Shown here: positions 1 through 5,832 of the stretch, one piece after another
How positions within the stretch are numbered: the first letter of the stretch is position 1
Layout: each line of letters begins with the position of its first letter
Assembly (NCBI GenBank): GCA_002420085.1
Contig: DIHI01000018.1
Span: 23,927 to 29,758 of the forward strand
DNA length: 5,832 nt
From: Lysobacterales bacterium UBA5700
GTDB lineage: Bacteria > Pseudomonadota > Gammaproteobacteria > Xanthomonadales > Xanthomonadaceae
Reading direction: 5' to 3'
Program-made: the position numbers and the translations under genes
The notes under the pieces: generated by a model
Told to the model about the DNA's origin: nothing
Databases searched by the model: none
What the model saw: the letters and a program-made list of their open reading frames with translations, nothing else

Positions 1-299
1 GCCGCAGTCGATCCGGTCATGGGTCACAGCGCCGGGCGCGATCACGGTGACGATGCGGTGTCCGCCCCGGTCGCGCGGCGATGCTGTGATCGCCGGTTCG
101 AGCCCCGGTCACCCCGCTGACCACTTCGCTGACTACGCCCCGGGTCGTGGTGCTGAAATCCACCGGTGCGGCCTGTCGCTGGGCATGGCCACCCGTCCCG
201 GCCTGCCGCCATCCGGCGCGCTCACGCCCGTCAAGTGGCGGCCGGCCGACTGTGCTTAAATCCGGTTGTGCGGTGATTGGGCCGTTGGATCGACAACCG
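1..299. other. Upstream region without a convincing gene
   Basis: I see no recognisable gene here. Plus frame 2 is open from the window edge to a TAA at 257-259 (86 codons) with G/C-rich third positions, so it could be the tail of an upstream gene ending 53 bases before the next start. Its translation (ending VKWRPADCA) matches no family I know, and open frames of this size are common in GC-rich DNA. On the minus strand, an ATG at 20-18 reading outward (MTGSTA...) could start a divergent gene, but it has no good ribosome binding site and only six codons are visible. There is no T-run after a hairpin, so no intrinsic terminator is apparent. Two imperfect copies of a sequence of about 22 bases lie at 150-171 and 252-273. 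Confidence 0.4.
253..261 (+). promoter_or_regulatory. Possible extended -10 promoter element
   Basis: TGC followed by TTAAAT fits the extended -10 pattern TGn plus a hexamer matching 4 of 6 positions of TATAAT. It is one of the few AT-rich spots in the leader. Transcription from it would begin near 268 and give a leader of roughly 45 bases. No good -35 hexamer is seen 16 to 18 bases upstream, so this is only a candidate. Confidence 0.2.
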
Positions 300-305
300 A
301 AGGAG
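300..305 (+). promoter_or_regulatory. Ribosome binding site of the alpha-2-macroglobulin gene
   Basis: AAGGAG is a near-perfect Shine-Dalgarno sequence, 7 bases before the ATG at 313. It decides the start: the next in-frame ATG (412, residue 34) has no comparable sequence before it, although starting there would give a more conventional short signal-anchor N-terminus. Confidence 0.85.
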
Positions 306-312
306 TCGCGGC

Positions 313-3300
313 ATGGCGCGGTGGTGGCGGCGAGGTGCAGACCTGGTGGCGCTGGCGTTCGGGCGTTGGCAATGGCAACCGCCGCCCTGGGCGCAGGCTG
401 TGGCACGGCGGATGGCAGCGTTTTGGCGAACGGCGCGTGCGCAACCGCGCCGGACGCTGTCGGCTGGACTGGCCGTGCTGGCGTTCGTTCTGCTGGTCGG
501 CCTCGGTTGGCAGTGGTGGGCTAGCCGACCGCGACCGCCGGAACCGCCGATCGCCGGTTTCGAGTTCCAGTCGCCGCCGCTCACCGATTACGCAAGCGAT
601 CCGGTCGTGGTCCATCCACTTCGGGTGGCATTCGATCGATCGGTGGCGCCGTTGGCCGAGGCCGGTCAGAGCGGTGTCGAGGGGTTTCGTCTGCGTCCCG
701 AGATCGCCGGCAACTGGACCTGGGAAAGCGATCGGCTGCTGGTGTTCCAGCCGACCGGTGACTGGCCGATCGGCGAACGCTACCGGGTCGATTTCGATCA
801 CGCGCGCGCGTTCGCACCGTCGGTGCGGGTGCTGGAGCCCGGTTTCGAGTTCACCAGTGCGCCCTTGACGGCGAGTCTCGGGTCGGCCGAGTTCCATCAG
901 GATCCGCTGGATCCGGACCTCAAGAAGGCGATCGTGCGGATCGATTTCAGTCATGCCGTCGATCCGGTCTCGTTGCAATCGAGCGTCCGGCTCGATCATC
1001 GGGTTCTGGTCGCTGACGGCAAGCCGGTGGCACGTGATTTTTCGATCAGCTATGACCGCGATCGGCGCTCGGCCTTCGTGCATTCCGAGCGGCTCGATCT
1101 GTCCGACGATGCTGCCCTGATCCGCGTTCGGTTGGCGGCCGGGGTGCGGGCGGCTGCCGGTGGCCGCCCGACCGCGACCAGTCTGGAGGCCCAGGTCGAG
1201 ATTCCGGGCCGATTCGGCCTGCAGGTTGCCGCGATCGAGCCGGTGCTGGTCGACAACGACCGTTTCGAGACCGAGCAGGTGCTGCGGGTCGGGTTGTCGC
1301 TGTCGGTCGGCGAGGCCGAGATGGTTTCTGCGGTGCGGGCCTGGCTGCTGCCGATCCACGACCCGGAACTGGCGGAGCACCAGCGGCGGAGCGCGACTCG
1401 CTGGAGCGTCGGGCAGGTGACCGATCGGGCGATTGCGGCGGGTCAGCCGCTTGATCTCGAATTGCTGGCCGGCGAGCAGGTACACGCCAGCGAGCATGCC
1501 TTCCGTTTCCGTGCAGATCCGGGTCGCTACCTGCTGATACGGGTCGAGCGTGGATTGACCTCGTTCGGCGGTTATGTGCTGGGCAAGACCGATCTGCGGG
1601 TGCTGCGGGTGCCGAATTTCCCATCGGTATTGCGCTTCATGGCCGATGGCGCGTTGCTCAGCCTGAGTGGCGATCGCCGGATCGGGATCGTCGCCCGCGA
1701 TGTGCCCGGTGCCCGTCTGGAGGTGGCGCGGGTGTTGCCCGATCAGCTTCACCATCTGGTAGCGTCCAACTACGGCAGTTTCGAGCGGCCCAGTCTGTAC
1801 GGCTCGTCGTCTGATCAGAGCAGCGAGCGTTTCGAGCGGATCATCGATCTGGCCGGCATGGCGGCCGGCGAGGTGCGCGAGCAGGGCGTCGATCTGTCCG
1901 ACTATCTCGGGCCGGGCGGGCGGCGCGGGGTATTTCTGCTCAATCTGCACCCGCACGATCCGGCCCAGGCCGCGCAGCAGGCGAGCGAGGCGGCCAGACG
2001 GGCCGTGCATGCTCAGGGTCTGGTCGCGCCGGACGAGGTCGCCGGTCTGGGCGAGGGGTGGCACGATGGCTACATCCCGGCCGGCAGCGATTCCCGGCTG
2101 GTGGTGGTGACCGATCTCGGGGTCGCGCTCAAACGGGCGTTCGATGGCAGCCTGGATGTCTTCGTGCAGTCGATCGCCAGCGGCCAGCCGGTCGCCGGTG
2201 CGACCGTCGAGGTGATCGGTCGCAACGGTCAGCGCCTGGTCAGTGCCGGCAGTGATTCGGACGGGCGGGCGCGGTTCGCGTCCTTGCAGGGCTTCACCCG
2301 TGAGAAGCGACCGCTGCTGCTCCAGGTCCGGCGTGGCGAGGATCTGTCGTTTCTGCCGCTCGACGGCGACGACCGGCAACTCGACTATTCGCGCTTCGAC
2401 ATCGGCGGCATTCGCAATGCCCGGGTTGCCGGGCAGTTGAGCGCGCATCTGTTCTCCGATCGTGGCATCTATCGGCCGGGCGAACGTTTCAACATCGGCA
2501 TCCTGGTCCGGGCCGACGACTGGGGCCGTTCCCTGGCGGGTCTGCCGTTGCAGGTCGATATCGTCGATGCCCGCGGCATGCGGGTGCAGCGCACACCGAT
2601 CCGGTTGCCTGAGAGCGGCTTCGAGGAAGTCGCTTTCCAGACCCTGGAGACCTCGCCGACCGGCGAGTGGACGGTGAATCTGGTGCTGGTGCGCGATGAC
2701 AACCGGCAGTTCCAACTCGGATCGACCACGGTCCGGGTGCGTGAATTTCTGCCCGATCGAATGAAGGCGAGTGTGCGGTTCTCGCGCCCGGCCAGCGAGG
2801 GCTGGCTGCATCCGGACGGACTTGCGGCGACGGTCAGCCTGCGCAATCTGTTCGGGACGCCGGCCCAGGATCGTCGGGTCGAGGCGACCCTGACCCTGAC
2901 GCCGACCCTGCCGGCCTTCCCGAGCCATCCGGGCTATCGGTTCCACGTCCCCGGCAAACTCGACGAGGAGGGCTACAGCGAACCGTTCGGGGACTTGCGC
3001 ACCAATGCCGACGGCGAGGTCGAGTTTCCGCTTGGCCTGGAGAAGTTCGCCGGGGCCAGTTACCGGGTCCACCTGTTCGCGCGCGGTTTCGAGGCGGCCG
3101 GTGGACGCGGGGTGGCTGCCGAAGCGGCCACCCTGGTCTCGACCGCCGATTATCTGGTCGGGATCAAGGCCGATGGTGGGCTCGACCATATTCCGGGTGC
3201 CGCCAAGCGAAGCGTGCGCCTGCTGGCGATCGATCCGCAGGCGCGTCCGCGCGCGGTCGAGAATCTACGTGCGGTACGGGTCGAGCGGCGCTATGTCTCG

Positions 3301-5832
3301 GTGCTGACCCGGCAGGATTCCGGGGCGTTCAAGTACGAGTCCCGACTGCGGGAGTCGGTGCTCGACGAGGCACCGCTCAGCCTGCCGAGCGAGGGTCTGG
3401 ACTGGCCGCTGGCTACCGCTCGGCCGGGCCGCTTCGCCCTGCTGGTGCGTGATGCCCGTGGCCGCGAGTTGAACCGGGTCGAATACGATGTGGCCGGCGA
3501 TGCCAACCTGAGTCGCTCGTTGGAACGCAATGCCGAGTTGCAACTGAGCCTGTCCAAGTCCGACTATGCTGCCGGTGAGGAGATCGAGATCGCCATCCGG
3601 GCGCCCTATGCCGGCACCGGTCTGATCACGATCGAACGGGAGCGGGTCTACGCCCATGCCTGGTTCAAGGCCGAGACCACCGCCTCGGTGCAGCGCATAC
3701 GGGTGCCCAGCGACCTCGAAGGCAATGGCTATGTGAACGTCCAGTTCCTGCGCGATCCCGCTTCGGACGAAATCTTCATGAGTCCGTTGAGTCACGGCAT
3801 CGTCCCGTTCACGGTCGATCGCGGTGCGCGTCGGACGGCGCTGCGGATCGATGCGCCCGATCGGGTTCGTCCGGGCGAAGCGTTGGCGGTCACGGTGCAG
3901 ACCGAGCGCCCGACCCGGCTGGTGCTGTTCGCGGTCGATGAGGGCATTCTCCAGGTCGCCCGTTATCGCTTGACCGACCCGCTCGACCGCTTCTTCGCCA
4001 AGCGGATGCTGGAAGTCCGGACCCGGCAGATCCTCGATCTGATGTTGCCGGAGTTCGCACGCCTGAACATGCGTTCGGCGCCCGGTGGCGATGCCGAAGG
4101 TTTGCTCGGTCGTCACTTGAACCCGTTTCGCGGCAAGCGGGTGCCGCCGGTGGCCTACTGGTCCGGGTTGATCGAGGTCGATGGTCAGCGCACCCTGAGC
4201 TACACCGTGCCGGATCATTTCAGCGGTCGGCTGCGGGTGATGGCGGTAGCGGCTACGCCGGATTCGGTCGGCATCGCCGAAACCGCGACCACGGTGCGCG
4301 GTGATTTCGTGCTGTCACCGAATGTTCCGACCATGGTCGCACCGGGCGATGAGTTCGATATCAGCGTCGGCGTTGCCAACACCGTCGATGGGCTGGGCGA
4401 GCGGGTTCTGCCGATCGCATTGAGTCTCGATCTGCCCGAGGGCCTGAGTGCCGTCGAAGCCAGTCAGGGTGAATTGAGTCTGGCGGCGGAGCAGGAAGGG
4501 GTGCTGCGCTTCCGACTGCGTGCCGGCAGTGAGCCGGGACCGGCCCGCCTGCGCTTCCGGGCGACGGCCGAGAACTACACGGCTGCGATCGAGGCCGAAC
4601 TCTCGGTGCGGCCGGCGACCGCCTATCACACCGAGACCACGTTCGGCCGGCTCGACCGCGAGCAACGCGAGATCACCCCGCTGCGCACCCTGTTCGCCCC
4701 GTTTGCCCAGCACTCGGCGGCGATCTCCCATTCGCCCCTGGTGGTTGCCGATGGCCTCGGTCGCTATCTCTCCAGCTTCGAGCATCAATGCACCGAGCAG
4801 GTGCTCAGTCGGGCGGTGCCGGCCCTGGTGTTCGAGCGCCGGCCCGAATACGCGGCCATCGCGGCTGGCCCAGGTCGTCCCGGCGCACCGGCCAAGAGCC
4901 ATGCCGATGCCTTCGCCGATCTGCTCGGCCTGCTCGCCGCCCGTCAGAACGGCGAGGGGGCGATCGGCTACTGGCGGGCCACCGTGGAGTCCGAGCCCTG
5001 GGTTACCGCCTACGCCATGCTGTACCTGATCGAGGCACGCGAACGTGGCCTGACGGTTCCGGACGACCTGCTCCGGCGCGCGACCGGCTACCTGCAACGG
5101 ATGGCGGCCGACGAGGGCGACGCCAGCCTTGCCGGGTTGCGCGAGCGGGCCTTTGCCATCTATCTGCTGACGCGACAACGGCAGGTGACCGGAAATCTGG
5201 TCGCCGCCCTGCGCGAGCGCTTGCAGCAGGTGCATGGTGATGCCTGGCAGTCGGACCTCGCGGCCGCCTATCTCGCCGCCAGCCTGGCCCTGATGAAGGA
5301 GGATCGCGAGGCCGACCGATTGATGGCCAGCCCCAAGCGGCACCTGAGCCGCCGCAGCCGGACCGGCGACTGGACCTATGCCCGCTTCCACGACCCGCTG
5401 ATCGCCGATGCCGGTGTGCTGTACCTGTTGGCCCGACACTTTCCGGAGCAGGCCGCTGCATTGCCGGCGCAGGCATTGGACAGCCTGATCGAGCCGATCC
5501 GCGATCGACGCTACAACACGGTGTCCTCGGCGTTGACCGTGCTGGCCCTGGATGCCTACAGCGAGGCGCTGGGCAGCAGCGATGGCCGTGGCCTGAGCCT
5601 GGCCTGGCGCGCCGAGGCGGGGCCGGCGGTTCCGTTCGGCACGATTCAGGGCGCGGTACTGGCGGGCGCGTTCGACCCGGCAGCCAGCGCGGTTCGGGTC
5701 GGCAACGAACTTGACCGACCGGCCTGGTACGGTGTCAGCCAGACCGGTTTCGACCGCGAGCCGGTACAGACTGCGCTGGCCGAAGGAATCGAGGTCGTGC
5801 GCGAATGGCTCGATGCCGATGGCAGACCGGTG
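313..5832 (+). CDS. Large bacterial alpha-2-macroglobulin, thioester type (3' end missing)
   Basis: This gene encodes a periplasm-facing protease trap of the alpha-2-macroglobulin family. The visible part is 1,840 residues with no stop, so the C-terminus is cut by the window edge. In order it shows: an Arg/Trp-rich tail (1-48); a membrane anchor (49-69); N-terminal Ig-like domains (about 80-300); further macroglobulin-like domains, including a segment around 597-636 with DGSLDVFVQS then SGQPVAGATVEV; an A2M_N domain with GIYRPGE (718-724); a bait-region-type domain ending in FAVDEGILQV (1206-1215); the A2M domain starting at AYWSG (1281-1285); and the helical thioester domain with CTEQ (1493-1496) and EPWVTAY. 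By family precedent, bait cleavage activates the Cys-Gln thioester, which bonds to the protease. It is longer than E. coli YfhM (about 1,650 residues), so it belongs to the larger subgroup. ATG 313 is chosen because AAGGAG lies 7 bases upstream and an in-frame TGA at 274-276 excludes a much earlier start. Family assignment is secure; exact domain limits are estimates. Confidence 0.95.
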   Translation, partial: MARWWRRGADLVALAFGRWQWQPPPWAQAVARRMAAFWRTARAQPRRTLSAGLAVLAFVLLVGLGWQWWASRPRPPEPPIAGFEFQSPPLTDYASDPVVVHPLRVAFDRSVAPLAEAGQSGVEGFRLRPEIAGNWTWESDRLLVFQPTGDWPIGERYRVDFDHARAFAPSVRVLEPGFEFTSAPLTASLGSAEFHQDPLDPDLKKAIVRIDFSHAVDPVSLQSSVRLDHRVLVADGKPVARDFSISYDRDRRSAFVHSERLDLSDDAALIRVRLAAGVRAAAGGRPTATSLEAQVEIPGRFGLQVAAIEPVLVDNDRFETEQVLRVGLSLSVGEAEMVSAVRAWLLPIHDPELAEHQRRSATRWSVGQVTDRAIAAGQPLDLELLAGEQVHASEHAFRFRADPGRYLLIRVERGLTSFGGYVLGKTDLRVLRVPNFPSVLRFMADGALLSLSGDRRIGIVARDVPGARLEVARVLPDQLHHLVASNYGSFERPSLYGSSSDQSSERFERIIDLAGMAAGEVREQGVDLSDYLGPGGRRGVFLLNLHPHDPAQAAQQASEAARRAVHAQGLVAPDEVAGLGEGWHDGYIPAGSDSRLVVVTDLGVALKRAFDGSLDVFVQSIASGQPVAGATVEVIGRNGQRLVSAGSDSDGRARFASLQGFTREKRPLLLQVRRGEDLSFLPLDGDDRQLDYSRFDIGGIRNARVAGQLSAHLFSDRGIYRPGERFNIGILVRADDWGRSLAGLPLQVDIVDARGMRVQRTPIRLPESGFEEVAFQTLETSPTGEWTVNLVLVRDDNRQFQLGSTTVRVREFLPDRMKASVRFSRPASEGWLHPDGLAATVSLRNLFGTPAQDRRVEATLTLTPTLPAFPSHPGYRFHVPGKLDEEGYSEPFGDLRTNADGEVEFPLGLEKFAGASYRVHLFARGFEAAGGRGVAAEAATLVSTADYLVGIKADGGLDHIPGAAKRSVRLLAIDPQARPRAVENLRAVRVERRYVSVLTRQDSGAFKYESRLRESVLDEAPLSLPSEGLDWPLATARPGRFALLVRDARGRELNRVEYDVAGDANLSRSLERNAELQLSLSKSDYAAGEEIEIAIRAPYAGTGLITIERERVYAHAWFKAETTASVQRIRVPSDLEGNGYVNVQFLRDPASDEIFMSPLSHGIVPFTVDRGARRTALRIDAPDRVRPGEALAVTVQTERPTRLVLFAVDEGILQVARYRLTDPLDRFFAKRMLEVRTRQILDLMLPEFARLNMRSAPGGDAEGLLGRHLNPFRGKRVPPVAYWSGLIEVDGQRTLSYTVPDHFSGRLRVMAVAATPDSVGIAETATTVRGDFVLSPNVPTMVAPGDEFDISVGVANTVDGLGERVLPIALSLDLPEGLSAVEASQGELSLAAEQEGVLRFRLRAGSEPGPARLRFRATAENYTAAIEAELSVRPATAYHTETTFGRLDREQREITPLRTLFAPFAQHSAAISHSPLVVADGLGRYLSSFEHQCTEQVLSRAVPALVFERRPEYAAIAAGPGRPGAPAKSHADAFADLLGLLAARQNGEGAIGYWRATVESEPWVTAYAMLYLIEARERGLTVPDDLLRRATGYLQRMAADEGDASLAGLRERAFAIYLLTRQRQVTGNLVAALRERLQQVHGDAWQSDLAAAYLAASLALMKEDREADRLMASPKRHLSRRSRTGDWTYARFHDPLIADAGVLYLLARHFPEQAAALPAQALDSLIEPIRDRRYNTVSSALTVLALDAYSEALGSSDGRGLSLAWRAEAGPAVPFGTIQGAVLAGAFDPAASAVRVGNELDRPAWYGVSQTGFDREPVQTALAEGIEVVREWLDADGRPV
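457..519 (+). other. Encoded transmembrane signal anchor (residues about 49-69)
   Basis: Residues 49-69 form one hydrophobic stretch (LAVLAFVLLVGLGW at its core, residues 53-66), preceded by Arg46-Arg47 and followed by RPRPPEPP. There is no cysteine here, so no lipobox, unlike the lipoprotein-anchored E. coli YfhM. The positive-inside rule predicts that residues 1-48 are cytoplasmic and everything after the anchor is periplasmic. No obvious signal peptidase I site follows, so it probably stays uncleaved and tethers the protein to the inner membrane. Confidence 0.8.
3997..4140 (+). other. Encoded bait-region candidate (residues about 1229-1276)
   Basis: This segment lies between the VDEGILQV motif (1208-1215) and the AYW that opens the A2M domain (1281-1283), where the family carries its protease-sensitive bait. 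It holds ten Arg or Lys residues in 48 positions, plus a Gly-rich APGGDAEG stretch (1256-1263) and a basic end, RGKR (1273-1276). The first half (KRMLEVRTRQILDL) may instead be a conserved structural helix, leaving residues about 1248-1276 as the likelier exposed part. The position is inferred from domain order, not from a structure. Confidence 0.5.
4789..4800 (+). other. Encoded thioester motif CTEQ (residues 1493-1496)
   Basis: TGC ACC GAG CAG encodes Cys-Thr-Glu-Gln, the CxEQ signature whose Cys and Gln side chains form the internal thioester of alpha-2-macroglobulins and complement C3/C4. An intact motif separates this protein from the YfaS/MagD-type bacterial members that have lost it. 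The residue before Cys is Gln (EHQC) rather than the Gly typical of many members (YGCxEQ). The flanking helical domain, with GYW and EPWVTAYAMLYLIEA downstream, supports the assignment. Confidence 0.92.

Noticed and set aside
44..116. tRNA-like stretch with GGTTCGAGCCC resembling a T-arm, of exactly 73 bases when aligned to the tRNA scheme
   Set aside because: The T-stem has two mismatches, the acceptor stem pairs at only five positions, the D-stem and anticodon stem do not pair, and there is no U33 in the anticodon loop. It is a chance resemblance.
239..248. Perfect 10-base palindrome CGGCCGGCCG
   Set aside because: Short GC-only palindromes are expected in DNA of this composition, and there is no second copy or following T-run to suggest an operator or a terminator.
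17..406. Minus-strand open frame of 129 codons across the leader
   Set aside because: Its proposed start lies inside the well-supported plus-strand gene, it has no ribosome binding site I can see, and its product resembles no known protein.
266..868. Plus-strand open frame of 200 codons overlapping the start of the large gene
   Set aside because: It is out of frame with the alpha-2-macroglobulin, very rich in Arg, Ser and Trp, and has no family motif.
256..3189. Minus-strand open frame of 977 codons
   Set aside because: It lies in the same codon register as the plus-strand gene and is explained by the lack of TTA, CTA and TCA codons there. Its translation is rich in Arg, Gln, His and Pro with no recognisable domain, while the plus strand has clear family motifs.
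3265..5439. Two further minus-strand open frames (3265-4218 and 4315-5439)
   Set aside because: They continue the same antisense shadow. Their ends fall exactly on the single CTA and the single TCA codon of the sense gene.

Overview
The window carries one large gene that fills almost all of it. A single plus-strand reading frame opens at an ATG at 313 behind a strong ribosome binding site and stays open to the last base (5832): 1,840 codons with no stop. The protein is a bacterial alpha-2-macroglobulin of the large type (the COG2373 'large extracellular alpha-helical protein' group). It retains an intact CxEQ thioester motif (Cys1493 to Gln1496), the YRPGE and VDEGIL hallmarks, and a C-terminal thioester domain. 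The 3' end, probably part of the last macroglobulin-like domain plus the stop codon, lies beyond the window.

The DNA is GC-rich, with a strong preference for G or C at third codon positions. TTA is absent from the gene, and CTA and TCA occur once each. Together with the protein family, this points to a high-GC Gram-negative bacterium, most likely a proteobacterium and possibly a gammaproteobacterium. No finer placement is justified.

Layout: bases 1-312 hold no convincing gene. They may be an intergenic or promoter region, or contain the end of an unrecognised upstream gene. An AT-richer patch near 253-261 resembles an extended -10 element, and AAGGAG at 300-305 sets the start at 313. The protein then runs as follows: an Arg/Trp-rich cytoplasmic tail (residues 1-48), one transmembrane signal anchor (about 49-69), a long series of beta-sandwich domains (about 80-1215), a basic bait-region candidate (about 1229-1276), the A2M domain (about 1277-1365), the thioester domain (about 1437-1755), and the start of a C-terminal domain.

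Expected role (family knowledge plus inference): the protein is held in the inner membrane facing the periplasm. When a foreign protease cleaves the bait region, the protein changes shape, exposes its thioester and covalently traps the protease. In many bacteria such genes sit next to pbpC (penicillin-binding protein 1C), which would link protease defence with cell-wall repair. That neighbour cannot be seen here. I found no RNA gene, mobile element, CRISPR array or new multi-gene system. The most distinctive points are the anchor type and the single cysteine of the visible protein.
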